Shown here: positions 43,003 through 52,127 of the stretch, in pieces
Position numbering within the stretch: the first letter of the stretch is position 1
Layout: each line of letters begins with the position of its first letter
Origin: SZUA-521 sp041738285
GTDB taxonomy: Bacteria > Pseudomonadota > Gammaproteobacteria > Pseudomonadales > Azotimanducaceae
Direction: 5' to 3'
Assembly (NCBI GenBank): GCA_041738285.1
Contig: JBGSQB010000090.1
Coordinates: 10,333-74,332, forward strand
Length of the DNA: 64,000 bases
Position numbers and translations under genes: made by a program
The notes under the pieces: model-generated
Told to the model about the DNA's origin: nothing
The model's database searches: none
Seen by the model: only the letters and a program-made list of their open reading frames with translations

Positions 43003-43621
43003 CGAGCTTACACGACAACTCGACGACTTCATGGATGGTGCCCTGACGGCGCTCGCGTCCGAGGCGCTGAGGCGCCATGTGGAGTCGTGCGCGGATTGCC
43101 AAGCGGTTCATGCCGCCGAGCGTTCGCTGCGGTCATCACTGGCCCGATTGCCTGTGGACGCGCCTGGTCCCGACTACTACGAGCGTGCTCTGGCCTTCGC
43201 TCGCCGGCAGCGTCGACGCACCGATCCGCGACGATCGTCGCGGTTCGGCTCGTTTGCGCTGGCGGCGGTGGCGACGATGGTGATCGCCATCGGCTTGGCC
43301 ACACTCTCGGATCGCATCGCTCCTTCCGCAAGCATTCCGGAAGTGACCATCACATTGGAAGCCGAGAGTTCGGTCAATCTCGTGTTCTCCACGGCGACCG
43401 CACTGGCGGATGCAAGGGTGTCGCTCGAACTGCCCGACGGCATCGAAGTCGTGGGTCATCCCGGCAAGCGCGCACTTGCCTGGACGACGGACCTGCGCCC
43501 CGGGAAGAACGCGCTGCGACTTCCACTGGTCGCCCATATCGCGGTGAACGATGAGTTGATCGCACGGATTCGTCACGACGGTGAAGAGTCCGAGTTTCGA
43601 ATGCGAGTGCGCGTGATCTGA
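42992..43621 (+). CDS. Anti-sigma factor with zinc-binding (ZAS, zf-HC2) domain
   Basis: 209 residues. The cytoplasmic N-terminus has the ZAS motif HVESCADC (about residues 29-36), a membrane helix follows at about 87-107 (FALAAVATMVIAIGLATLS), and the rest is a periplasmic beta-rich domain with SVNLVFSTATALADA and GKNALRLPLVAHI. It should hold the neighbouring sigma factor inactive until an envelope signal arrives. The 11-nt overlap with the sigma gene supports coupled, balanced synthesis. Confidence 0.9.
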   Translation: MPCNELTRQLDDFMDGALTALASEALRRHVESCADCQAVHAAERSLRSSLARLPVDAPGPDYYERALAFARRQRRRTDPRRSSRFGSFALAAVATMVIAIGLATLSDRIAPSASIPEVTITLEAESSVNLVFSTATALADARVSLELPDGIEVVGHPGKRALAWTTDLRPGKNALRLPLVAHIAVNDELIARIRHDGEESEFRMRVRVI

Positions 43622-43654
43622 TCGCGCTGTATTCAGATTTTTGGAGTTACGACC

Positions 43655-43825
43655 ATCAAGACGAATTCTTTCCTTCTGAGTGCAGCCATTTCTGCAGCGC
43701 TACTCGCGTGTCCCGGCTGCACCGACAGCGGCATCACGATGGACATCGTCGATGACGTCGACTCGATCGATGCGTGGGAGATTGACATCGGTGACGCCGA
43801 GGACGGCAAGGACGATCCTGGCTAG
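43655..43825 (+). CDS. Tiny acidic lipoprotein, apparently without a standard start codon
   Basis: 57 codons including the stop. The N-terminus has a lipoprotein signal (TNSFLLSAAISAALLAC, lipobox L-L-A-C) and the mature chain is very acidic with Asp-rich repeats (DIVDDVDSIDAWEIDIGD, DAEDGKDDPG). GGAG at 43643 is 8 nt before the ATC at 43655, which would be the start by spacing; no ATG, GTG or TTG is in frame upstream. The only ATG is inside the mature chain. It lies 33 nt after the anti-sigma gene, so it is probably the third gene of that operon and may be overlooked by standard annotation. A sequencing error (ATG to ATC) is possible. Confidence 0.6.
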   Translation: MKTNSFLLSAAISAALLACPGCTDSGITMDIVDDVDSIDAWEIDIGDAEDGKDDPG

Positions 43826-43828
43826 ACC

Positions 43829-45343
43829 TCAACCGACGTTGCGGTCGCTGCCTTCCCAGAACGGTGCGCGCAGCTCCCGTTTCAGAACTTTGCCGGGTCC
43901 TGACTTGGGCAAGGGCTCATTGCGAATGTCGATGCCCTTCGGCACTTTGTAGCCAGCGATGTGCTCGTGACAGAACGCGATCAGTTCCGTCGGATCGACG
44001 TTGTGGTGTTCGGGTCGGGGAACTACGACCGCGTGCACGGCCTCGCCCCACTTTTTGTCCGGCACACCGAACGCGGCCGCTTCGAGCACGGCAGGGTGTC
44101 GGTACAACACGTCCTCGATCTCGGTCGAGTACACGTTCTCACCGCCGGTGACGATCATGTCCTTGCTGCGATCGACCAGGAACACATAGCCGTCTTCGTC
44201 CATGTACCCGAGATCACCGGTCCAATAGGCACCGTTCTTGAGTACGGCTGCGGTCTGCTCCGGCTTGTTCCAGTAGCCCCGCATGACGTTGGGTCCACGC
44301 ACCACCACTTCGCCGACTTCCCGACGTGCAACCTCGTTGCCGTCCGCATCCAGGATGCGCACATCGCATCCCGGCATCGACTGACCGCAGGACCGCGCAA
44401 GGGGGCTGTCGATGAGCGCTTGTTCGTCGAGTAGCGCGGTGCACAGCGGTGACAGCTCCGTGGCGCCATAAACCTCCGCGAGAGCTGCTGTGGGGAAGGC
44501 CTGGTGTGTTCTGCGGATGACCTCGGTCGCAATCGGTGACCCGCCGTGCGCGATAGCACGCAGACTGTCGACTTTGCGCGGCCGCGCGAACTGCTCCTCG
44601 GCCATGGCGGCGAGCATCGTGGGCACACCAAGGGTTACGGTGATGCCGTGCTTCTCGATCAGGTCGAGTGCCTTGCCCGGATCGAATGCTGCGAGCGTCA
44701 CCTGGCATCCTGTCGTCCAGATATTGGCGAGAACGGCATTGGAACCAGCGGCATGAAACAGCGGCGCCATCACCAGCACGTGATCGTCGGGATACTGCGG
44801 GCAGCAGGCGAGCCAATGATAGGTGTTGGCGATGAGGTTTCGGTGCGACAGCATCACGCCTTTCGATGCGCCGGTTGTGCCACCGGTGTAGAAGAGCCCC
44901 GCGAGGTCGTTCTCAGTGACGCCGTTGCCCAGCGGATATTCCTTGGCGCCGGCAATGAGTTTTTCGTAGCCGTCGGGCATGGTGATGACGTGGGCAACGA
45001 GATCCTTGAAGGGTTTCGGGTCGCGGTCGGTGATCAGCACCTTGGCGCCGGAATCCTTGATGGCGTACATCAATTCCGGTTGTGCGTGACGGGTGTTGAG
45101 CGGCACGACGACCAGACCACCCGCTGGGACACCGACGTAGGTTTCGACGTATTGGTGCGAGTTGGCAGCGAGAATGGCCACGCGATCGCCGTCATCGAGC
45201 CCCAGGGCGCGCAATCCACCGACCAGGCGCGCCGCACGCGTCTGCAGTTGGGCGAAGGTAATCTGCGCGGTCTCGGACACCAGTGCGACCTTTGATGGTG
45301 CTACCTGGATGGCCCGGCGCAGCGGGTCGGCGAATGTGGTCAT
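43829..45343 (-). CDS. Long-chain-type acyl-CoA synthetase (AMP-binding)
   Basis: 504-residue ANL-family ligase: LFYTGGTTGASKGVML (about 160-175), VYGATELSP, the hinge/A8 region KDMIVTGGENVYSTEIEDVL and the catalytic Lys in SGPGKVLKREL near the C-terminus. It produces an acyl-CoA from a fatty or cyclic acid. It precedes the RND pump genes on the opposite side of an unrelated locus, reading towards the small lipoprotein (3-nt gap, convergent). Separated by 21 nt from the end of the RND pump gene on the same strand, so it may be in the pump operon. Confidence 0.93.
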   Translation of the reverse strand: MTTFADPLRRAIQVAPSKVALVSETAQITFAQLQTRAARLVGGLRALGLDDGDRVAILAANSHQYVETYVGVPAGGLVVVPLNTRHAQPELMYAIKDSGAKVLITDRDPKPFKDLVAHVITMPDGYEKLIAGAKEYPLGNGVTENDLAGLFYTGGTTGASKGVMLSHRNLIANTYHWLACCPQYPDDHVLVMAPLFHAAGSNAVLANIWTTGCQVTLAAFDPGKALDLIEKHGITVTLGVPTMLAAMAEEQFARPRKVDSLRAIAHGGSPIATEVIRRTHQAFPTAALAEVYGATELSPLCTALLDEQALIDSPLARSCGQSMPGCDVRILDADGNEVARREVGEVVVRGPNVMRGYWNKPEQTAAVLKNGAYWTGDLGYMDEDGYVFLVDRSKDMIVTGGENVYSTEIEDVLYRHPAVLEAAAFGVPDKKWGEAVHAVVVPRPEHHNVDPTELIAFCHEHIAGYKVPKGIDIRNEPLPKSGPGKVLKRELRAPFWEGSDRNVG

Positions 45344-45364
45344 TTCTTCCTCCTCGATCGATGT

Positions 45365-48300
45365 TCAGGCAATTGCCGGAACGGGGGGCGCATCCTCGTC
45401 CTTCTGCAATGCCGCGAGGCGCGGCGTGCGCCGCACCAGATAGGTGTACATGGTGGGCACCACGAACAACGTGAACAGTGTACCCACCGACATGCCGCCG
45501 ACAATCACCCAGCCGATGTCATGGCGCGATTCCGCGCCGGGCCCGGACGCCGTTGCCAGAGGCATGGCACCGAGCACCATGGCGCCGGTCGTCATCAGTA
45601 TCGGTCGCAGGCGCATGGCACTTGCTTCTATGACCGCCTCGGTCAGTGCCTTGCCCTGGGCCCGCAACTGATTGGAGAACTCGACGATCAATATGCCGTG
45701 CTTGGTAATCAGTCCGACCAGTGTAATGAGGCCGATCTGACTGAAGATGTTGATGGTGCCGCCGGTGAGCGTGAGCGCGAGCAGGGCGCCGCTCAACGCC
45801 AGCGGCACGCTGAACATGATGACAAAGGGCGATACGAAACTCTCGAACTGCGCGGCAAGAACGAGGTAGATGAACACGAGAGCGAGACCGAATGTGATGT
45901 ACGCCTTCGCGGATGCTTCCTTGAACTCCCGGGCGACACCTTCGTAGTCGTATTGGACGGTCGGTCCCATCACGTCCTTGGCAGTGCTCTCGAGTACCGT
46001 CAGTGCTTCGCCCAGCGTGTGGTCGGGGCCCACGCTCGCCGTGATCCGGGCTGAGCGCATTTTGTTGAAGTGGTTGAGTTCGCGCGGTGCAACCGCTTCG
46101 CGAACTTCGACCAGGTTCGACAACTGAATCATCGAGCCGTCGGCGCCACGCACATAGATGTTGGTGAGGTCGTCCGGGTTGCGGCGATCGACGTCCGCCA
46201 CTTGAAGTTTGACGTCGTACTGCTCGTTGTTGCGCTTGAACCGGGTTACCTCGCGACCGCCCAGCATGGTTTCGAGCGTGCGGCCGATGTCCGCGACGCT
46301 GACGCCCACGGCCGCCACCTTCTCGCGTTTGACGTCCACTTTGATCTCGGGTTTGTTCAGCTTGAGGTCGGTATCCGTGTTGACGATCGACGGATCAGGC
46401 TCTACGCGCGCGAGGATTTCCTGAACGGATTTGTCGAGCGCCTCGTAGCTGTCGGTGGTTTGCAGCACGAACTGAATCGCCTGGGCGCCGCCGCTGGAGG
46501 CGCCCAGCGATTGCGGAGTCATCGTGAACGCCCGGATGCCGGGAATCGACATCACTTTGGGCAACATCTCCCGGGCGATATCCTGGGACGAGCGTGTGCG
46601 CTCCTGCCAGGGTGTGAGCGATACGTAGGAGATCATGTTGGTGACCGTCGGGCGTCCCATGATCATCATGTAGCGCACCACCTCCGGGGTCGATTGGTAG
46701 ATCTCGTCGATCTGCCACGCGTATGAGTTGAGGTACTCGAGGGTCGCGCCTTCCGGGGCGCTCGCAAACGACATGACTGTGCCGCGATCTTCCATCGGGG
46801 CGAGTTCCGTCGGCAGGCCACGCAGGAGCACGGCCGAGGCGCCGCCGAGCAGCAACATCATCACGATCACAATGGGACGCGCCGTAAGACTTGCGCGCAG
46901 AGTCCTTCGGTAGATGCTGCCGAGGCCTTCGAGCAGCCGCTCGCCGAAGTTGAAGAACGCGCCATGGCGTGGCTCATGCTTGAGAATGCGCGATGCAAGC
47001 GTTGCGGAGAGCGTCAGTGCCACGAACCCGGAAACGATCACGGCGCCTGCGAGCGTGAGCGCGAATTCGGTAAACAACATGCCGGTCTTGCCTTCGCTCA
47101 ACGCGATGGGCGCAAACACGGCGGCCAGCGTGAAGGTCATGGCGACAATGGCAAACCCAATCTGTTTCGAGCCGACGAATGCGGCCTTGATCGGGTCCAT
47201 GCCGGTCTCGATGTAGCGGTAGATGTTCTCGAGCATCACGATGGCGTCGTCCACGACCAGACCGATCGCCAGTACGAACGCGAGCAGGGTGAGCGTGTTG
47301 ATCGAGAAACCGAAACTCCACATCAGTGCCAGACTGCCGACGAGCGCGATGGGTATGGTGACCAGGGGCACCAACGTGGCGCGCCAGTTGCGCAGGAACA
47401 GAAAGATCACCACCGCGACCAGTGCGATGGCTTCGAAGATGGTGAGGAAGACGCGATCGATCGACTCCTGCACGAAGATCGCCGAGTCGTAGCCGATGTC
47501 CACCTGCATGCCTTCCGGCAGGATGCGATTGAGTTCGAGTAACTCCGCTCGCGCGGCGGCGGCGACCTCGAGCGGATTGGCGGTGGATTGCTTGACGAGG
47601 CCCAGGCCAATGGCACGACGGCCACTCGCCCGCGACATGTTGCGCACTTCCTCGGCGCCGATTTCGACGCGCGCGACTTCACCGAGCCGCACCAGATAAC
47701 CACCCGCGTCCTTCAGAATGATCTGTTCGAACTGCTGTGGCGTACGCAGATCGGTTTCCGACAGCACCGTGAACTCGCGGTCGGTACTTTCGATGCGGCC
47801 AGACGGCACTTCGACGTTTTGCGCGCGCAGCGCGGCTTCGACATCGGCGGGAGTGAGTTCGTACGCAGCCAGGCGTGCGCGATCGAGCCAGATGCGCATG
47901 GAGTATCTGCGCTCGCCCATGATGATGAGCTGAGCGACACCGGGCAGCACCTGCAGGCGATCCTTGACGATACGGTCGGCGTAGTCGGTCAGTTCCATCT
48001 CGTCATGGCGATCCGAATTGATCGCCATGTACATGATGGGCGTTGCGTCGGACTCGGTCTTGGCGACGATCGGATCTTCTGTTTCGCGTGGCAGCAGGCT
48101 GCGCGCGCGCGCCACCCGATCACGCACGTCGTTGGCCGCGATGTCAGGGTCCTTGTCGACAGTGAAGAGAATGGAGATCTGGGAGAACTCGGCGCGACTG
48201 ATGGAACTGATGTAGTCGATGCCTTCGATGCCGGAGATGGCGTCCTCGAGTGGCGTCGTTACCTGGGACTCGATGATCTGGGCGTTGGCGCCGGGGTAGT

Positions 48301-48448
48301 AGGTCGTGATGCTCACGATCGGATCGTCGATGTCCGGATATTCGCGAATGGTCAGTCGGTCCCACGCGATCAGACCCAGCAGCAGAATGAGCAGGTTGCC
48401 GACTGTCGCTAGTACCGGTCGGCGAATCGCGAGATCCGACAGGATCAT
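45365..48448 (-). CDS. RND-family efflux pump inner-membrane subunit (HAE1/AcrB-like)
   Basis: 1027 residues, twelve membrane helices in two homologous halves with large periplasmic loops. The N-terminus reads MILSDLAIRRPVLATV. The helix-4 proton-relay Asp pair is visible in VLAIGLVVDDAIVMLEN, and the C-terminal half repeats LALTLTGG then LIVEF. It exports drugs, detergents or lipophilic metabolites through the adaptor and an outer-membrane channel. The start overlaps the adaptor gene as ATGA (48445-48448); much longer readings on this strand run through that gene and are not real. Confidence 0.95.
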   Translation of the reverse strand: MILSDLAIRRPVLATVGNLLILLLGLIAWDRLTIREYPDIDDPIVSITTYYPGANAQIIESQVTTPLEDAISGIEGIDYISSISRAEFSQISILFTVDKDPDIAANDVRDRVARARSLLPRETEDPIVAKTESDATPIMYMAINSDRHDEMELTDYADRIVKDRLQVLPGVAQLIIMGERRYSMRIWLDRARLAAYELTPADVEAALRAQNVEVPSGRIESTDREFTVLSETDLRTPQQFEQIILKDAGGYLVRLGEVARVEIGAEEVRNMSRASGRRAIGLGLVKQSTANPLEVAAAARAELLELNRILPEGMQVDIGYDSAIFVQESIDRVFLTIFEAIALVAVVIFLFLRNWRATLVPLVTIPIALVGSLALMWSFGFSINTLTLLAFVLAIGLVVDDAIVMLENIYRYIETGMDPIKAAFVGSKQIGFAIVAMTFTLAAVFAPIALSEGKTGMLFTEFALTLAGAVIVSGFVALTLSATLASRILKHEPRHGAFFNFGERLLEGLGSIYRRTLRASLTARPIVIVMMLLLGGASAVLLRGLPTELAPMEDRGTVMSFASAPEGATLEYLNSYAWQIDEIYQSTPEVVRYMMIMGRPTVTNMISYVSLTPWQERTRSSQDIAREMLPKVMSIPGIRAFTMTPQSLGASSGGAQAIQFVLQTTDSYEALDKSVQEILARVEPDPSIVNTDTDLKLNKPEIKVDVKREKVAAVGVSVADIGRTLETMLGGREVTRFKRNNEQYDVKLQVADVDRRNPDDLTNIYVRGADGSMIQLSNLVEVREAVAPRELNHFNKMRSARITASVGPDHTLGEALTVLESTAKDVMGPTVQYDYEGVAREFKEASAKAYITFGLALVFIYLVLAAQFESFVSPFVIMFSVPLALSGALLALTLTGGTINIFSQIGLITLVGLITKHGILIVEFSNQLRAQGKALTEAVIEASAMRLRPILMTTGAMVLGAMPLATASGPGAESRHDIGWVIVGGMSVGTLFTLFVVPTMYTYLVRRTPRLAALQKDEDAPPVPAIA

Positions 48449-49539
48449 GAGCCGGTCTCCGATCCGGTCGGTGCGTCGGTCTTGGCGGCGACGTCCTCGA
48501 CCACACGTACGGTAGCGCCATCGCGAAGATTCAACTGGCCGGCAGTGACGACGACGGCGTCGTTGTCGAGGCCCGCGAGGATCTCTACGCGCGCGTCCTG
48601 GCGCTTGCCGACCGTTACTTCCGTGTAGACGGCGCGACCATCGATGATGCGATAGACGAAGTGTCGGTCGCCCTGGGGGACGATGGCGTCCTCCGGCACG
48701 AGGATGGCGCTGGCGGCGCTGTCGACGATGAGCGACACGCGACAGAAGAGGCCGGGCCGCAGTTCGAGTTCGGGGTTCGGCAACCGCGCCCGTACCACTA
48801 CCGCGCGGCCGTTGACGTCTACCTGAGGCTCGATCGCATAGACGCTGCCTTCGAAGGTGCGGCTGGGGAATGCATCCACACTGATGTCGATGGTCTGGCC
48901 GACGGCAACCCGCGGCAGGTGTACTTCGCCGACTCTGAAATCGACCTTGAGGGCGTCGATTTCCGACAGACTCACGATCGGATCGCCGGCCGCGACGTAG
49001 TCGCCGGCGCTGACAACGCGCAGTCCAACCAGACCTGCGAACGGCGCGGTGATGCGCGTCTTGTCGAGCCGTGCGCGCGCCAGCGCAAGCGATCCCTCGC
49101 TGGCTTGTAGCAGCGCAAGGGTTCGGTCCCGCTCCTCGATCGATGCGGCGCGCTTCTGCACCAGCTGATCGGCGCGTTCGAAGGCCAGTTCCGCGAGCGC
49201 CCGGTTGGCGGCCTTCTCCTGGACCTCGGCCTGATACACCGAGTCTTCCAGTTGGACCAGCAGGGAACCTTGTTTGACGCGTTGGCCTTCGTCGAAGCCG
49301 ATGCGTGCGATGCGACCGGCAATCTCGGGGCTGACGATGATGCTCTCGTTGGCGCGCAACGTGCCGACGGCCTGGACGCTGCGCACCACGAGACCAATTT
49401 CCACGGCATCGGCTTCCACGGCCGGCGGGGGCATCTGCCAGCCGCCGCGTGCAGGGGCATCGTCGTTGCTGCGCGCAAGCCAAAGGAGCGCGGCGACGCC
49501 AGCGATGAGCAAAGTGATGGCCGCGAACCAGATCTTCAT
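48445..49539 (-). CDS. RND efflux periplasmic adaptor (AcrA/MexA-like)
   Basis: 364 residues with an N-terminal anchor helix (IWFAAITLLIAGVAALLWL), the lipoyl halves IAGRIARIGFDEGQRVKQGS and ITAPFAGLVGLRVVSAGDYV around a coiled coil, then beta-barrel and membrane-proximal domains with VYAIEPQVDVNGRAVVVRA. It bridges the RND pump and the outer-membrane channel; no TolC-like gene is in the window. ATG 49539 gives the anchor at the N-terminus. First gene of the pump operon, 59 nt after the PIG-L gene. Confidence 0.95.
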   Translation of the reverse strand: MKIWFAAITLLIAGVAALLWLARSNDDAPARGGWQMPPPAVEADAVEIGLVVRSVQAVGTLRANESIIVSPEIAGRIARIGFDEGQRVKQGSLLVQLEDSVYQAEVQEKAANRALAELAFERADQLVQKRAASIEERDRTLALLQASEGSLALARARLDKTRITAPFAGLVGLRVVSAGDYVAAGDPIVSLSEIDALKVDFRVGEVHLPRVAVGQTIDISVDAFPSRTFEGSVYAIEPQVDVNGRAVVVRARLPNPELELRPGLFCRVSLIVDSAASAILVPEDAIVPQGDRHFVYRIIDGRAVYTEVTVGKRQDARVEILAGLDNDAVVVTAGQLNLRDGATVRVVEDVAAKTDAPTGSETGS

Positions 49540-49598
49540 GTGGCGGCGGGCAATGGGTGGATCGGCATTATAGGCACAAGCGCACGCAGGCCCGCCGT

Positions 49599-50375
49599 TC
49601 AGCTGATCGCCGGTGGGAACAGGGCACCCATTTCCTCGGGCCGGGGCCGGCGACCGTATTCGGACAGTTCGAATGCCTCGGCGAGCCGCATGGCCGGTGC
49701 AAAACGCCGCGCTACCCGGCCGGCATTGGCACGGTGAAACTCGGCGAGCCACAGACGCCGATCGACCGGGTTGGCTGGCACCGAAGCGGAACGGTCGAGC
49801 GTGTGGGGAATCCACTCGTACACTTGCGAGACGTGGGCATCGAGCATGGCGATGACGGTGTCGAAGACGGGTTCGATGTCGATGCATGCATCCGCGCGAA
49901 ACGGCGATGGTAGCGAGAAGAAGTCGGCGAATGTGGCGACAACCGGGTCTGCGCGCAGGGGTGGTGTGGAAGGCACCACATTGGGCACGCGCACCATGTA
50001 ACAGGCATCCCGCACCAGCGATGCGACCGCGCGATGATCGGGGTGGTAGTCGGCTGTACGGTGAGTCAGGACGAGGTCGGGCGCGAAGCTGCGCATCGAT
50101 TCGATGACGCGCGTGCGAAGGGAGAGCGTTGGTTCGATTTCCCCATCGGGTACTTGCCAAACCTCGACGTCGGCACCGATCACCGCAGCGGCGCGTTCAG
50201 CCTCCTGCAGGCGGCGCTTGGCAAGATCGGCCCGTGGCATCGAGTGATGACCGGCGGAGCCGTCACTGACAGAGACCAGTCGCACCGTACTGCCGCGCGC
50301 AGCATGAATTGCGAGCAATCCAGCGGCGTGGAATTCGGCATCGTCCGGATGAGCACCGAACACGAGCACACGCAT
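49599..50375 (-). CDS. PIG-L family deacetylase
   Basis: 258-residue zinc-dependent LmbE-like deacetylase. The metal motif is FGAHPDDAEF (6-15), the second part is RTADYHPDHRAV (about 107-118) with the third ligand His. Family members remove acetyl groups from N-acetylglucosamine-containing compounds (bacillithiol, mycothiol, GPI) or related amides. The substrate here is unknown. First on the minus strand after a 142-nt divergent gap; no obvious operon partner other than the downstream efflux genes. Confidence 0.93.
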   Translation of the reverse strand: MRVLVFGAHPDDAEFHAAGLLAIHAARGSTVRLVSVSDGSAGHHSMPRADLAKRRLQEAERAAAVIGADVEVWQVPDGEIEPTLSLRTRVIESMRSFAPDLVLTHRTADYHPDHRAVASLVRDACYMVRVPNVVPSTPPLRADPVVATFADFFSLPSPFRADACIDIEPVFDTVIAMLDAHVSQVYEWIPHTLDRSASVPANPVDRRLWLAEFHRANAGRVARRFAPAMRLAEAFELSEYGRRPRPEEMGALFPPAIS

Positions 50376-50517
50376 CGTACAAACCCCCTACAGCTCCTTA
50401 CCGCACTTTACAGCTTGGTACGTCGCGATGAGTAGACTGTGCGCCGTGGGAACGACGTCACGTTCCTTTCGTCAGTCGACGTTTGTACCGATGGATACAA
50501 GCAGTACAGGAGTAGGT

Positions 50518-50733
50518 GTGGATTACCAGTTTCTCCTCGGGCGGATGTTCCGTCTGCAGAACCAGGACTACGTCGCCGATGCGCTCGGCAAGGCAGATGG
50601 CATCGCCATCGTGCGCGCGTCCGCAAGCATCGATGGTGAAGAGGTGATGCGCAGTTTCCCAGCGCACCTGGTCATCGAGCACCTGTTGTGCGATGAAGAA
50701 ATCGAACTGAGCGGAGTTGCCTTCCCTCGCTGA
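50518..50733 (+). CDS. Small conserved-looking hypothetical protein
   Basis: 71-residue ORF starting at GTG (50518) with GGAG 5 nt upstream; an in-frame ATG at 50491 is an alternative that reads through that ribosome site. The sequence starts VDYQFLLGRMFRLQNQDY and has ADGIAIVRASASIDGEEVM and IEHLLCDEEIELSGV. No membrane segment, signal or known motif. It is the only plus-strand frame in the 383-nt gap between PIG-L and the P450 and converges on the P450 gene. I do not recognise it. Confidence 0.45.
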   Translation: MDYQFLLGRMFRLQNQDYVADALGKADGIAIVRASASIDGEEVMRSFPAHLVIEHLLCDEEIELSGVAFPR

Positions 50734-50745
50734 AACCGCGCCAGC

Positions 50746-52008
50746 TCAGCGCGCGGTGAACTCGATCGGCAGCGCCGAAAGGCCTCGCAGGAGGACGTTC
50801 GGCGGATAACGCAATTCGCTTGGATCACAACCGAGCCGAATGTTCTTGAATCGATCGAGAATCACGTTGAACGCAACCTGCATCTCCTTACGGGCAAGGC
50901 TTGCGCCGATGCACATGTGCACGCCGTAGCCAAAGGCGATGTTCGCGCGGGCGTTCTTCCGGGTGATGTCGAAGCCATCGGGATCGGCAAACACAGCGTC
51001 GTCCCGATCGGCCGAGGCGAATCTGATCTGCACCATACTGCCCGCAGGGATTGTCGTGCCCTTGACTTCGGTGTCCTGGGTGCAGACACGCCACATGTTC
51101 GCCGTCGGTGTCGACAGCCGCAGCACCTCTTCCACGAGGTTGTCCACGAGGTCGCGATTGGCCTGGACCATCGCCAGCTGATCCGGGTGTGAGATCAGTG
51201 CCAGAACGCCTTCGGCGATGGCGGCCGTGGTCGTTTCATTACCCGCAACCAACAGCTGCTGGATGATGGAGAGCGATTCGGCAGTATCGAGAGGGCGCTC
51301 GCCTTCGAGCCGCGCGTGCACGATGTCTGACAGGATGTCATCGTGCCGTTCCGACTTACGCTCTTCCAGTTTCCGGGCAAAGTAGTGCTGGTACTCGACG
51401 ATCAGCTTTGCCGCCTCGACTTCTTCATCGGGTGAGGCCATGCGCGACAACTGCGCGACGAACGCATCCGACCACTTGTTGAACAACGGCAGGTCGCTGC
51501 GCGGTACGCCCAGTTGATCGGCGATCACTGTCAGCGGCAGTGGGCCGCAGAACTCGTTCACGAATTCGCACTGGCCCTTGTCGATGAACCGATCGATCAG
51601 TTCGTGGCCGATCCTCGCGATGTCGGGTTCGAGCGTGGCTACGCGGCGCGCCGTGAACGCCTGATTGACGAGCCCTCGATAGCGGCGATGCACAGGCGGA
51701 TCTTCAGTGAGCATCGTGTCGACGGCTGGATAGCCCTTGGCCTGCTCCGCGATGATTCGTGGATCCACTTCCGTGCCGCCGCCGCGCATTGCCTGGGCGA
51801 AGCGGTTGGAGAACGTTCCGTGATCGGAGGCGATCTTGCGGATCGTCTCGTAGTCGAACACGAAGTAGATACCCGTGTGCGGGCAATGGTAAATGGGGGA
51901 TTCAGATCGCAGCCGGGCGTTGTAAGCGTGCGGGCACTGCATGACCGACTCATCAAACGGGGTGAACTCGGTCAATGGACGCCGCGTGACGTCTGTTAGT
52001 GCGCTCAT
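50746..52008 (-). CDS. Cytochrome P450 (bacterial class I type)
   Basis: 420 residues, soluble bacterial P450. I-helix oxygen-binding AGNETTT, K-helix ExxR in EEVLRLSTP, PERF-like region DPDGFDITRKN, and heme ligand in FGYGVHMCIGASLARKE. It hydroxylates a lipophilic molecule using ferredoxin and reductase partners not encoded directly beside it. The start at 52008 has GGAGGG upstream. The 119-nt gap to the oxidoreductase gene contains operator-like site B 39 nt before the ATG, linking it to the thiolase and acyl-CoA dehydrogenase operons. Confidence 0.95.
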   Translation of the reverse strand: MSALTDVTRRPLTEFTPFDESVMQCPHAYNARLRSESPIYHCPHTGIYFVFDYETIRKIASDHGTFSNRFAQAMRGGGTEVDPRIIAEQAKGYPAVDTMLTEDPPVHRRYRGLVNQAFTARRVATLEPDIARIGHELIDRFIDKGQCEFVNEFCGPLPLTVIADQLGVPRSDLPLFNKWSDAFVAQLSRMASPDEEVEAAKLIVEYQHYFARKLEERKSERHDDILSDIVHARLEGERPLDTAESLSIIQQLLVAGNETTTAAIAEGVLALISHPDQLAMVQANRDLVDNLVEEVLRLSTPTANMWRVCTQDTEVKGTTIPAGSMVQIRFASADRDDAVFADPDGFDITRKNARANIAFGYGVHMCIGASLARKEMQVAFNVILDRFKNIRLGCDPSELRYPPNVLLRGLSALPIEFTAR

Positions 52009-52046
52009 GGGCCCTCCTGCCGTGCACGCGACTGTAGCACCCACCC

Positions 52047-52071
52047 GAAAACAGTCAAATGTGACGGTTTC
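52047..52071. promoter_or_regulatory. TetR-type operator candidate, site B
   Basis: GAAAACAGTCA-AATG-TGACGGTTTC, an inverted repeat with 9 of 10 positions paired in each arm, 39-63 nt before the P450 ATG. It is the best copy of the set and matches site C in the opposite orientation. Confidence 0.7.
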
Positions 52072-52127
52072 AGCTGCCAGCACCGTGGGGCGCGCTCGCC
52101 CACGACTCCCCATTCGCCCGAAGCGCT

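Noticed and set aside
45365..49483. Single very long reading (about 1370 codons) through the RND pump and adaptor region
   Set aside because: Its first 345 codons are an out-of-frame shadow of the adaptor gene; the real pump starts at 48448 with MILSDLAIRRP and a normal length of 1027.
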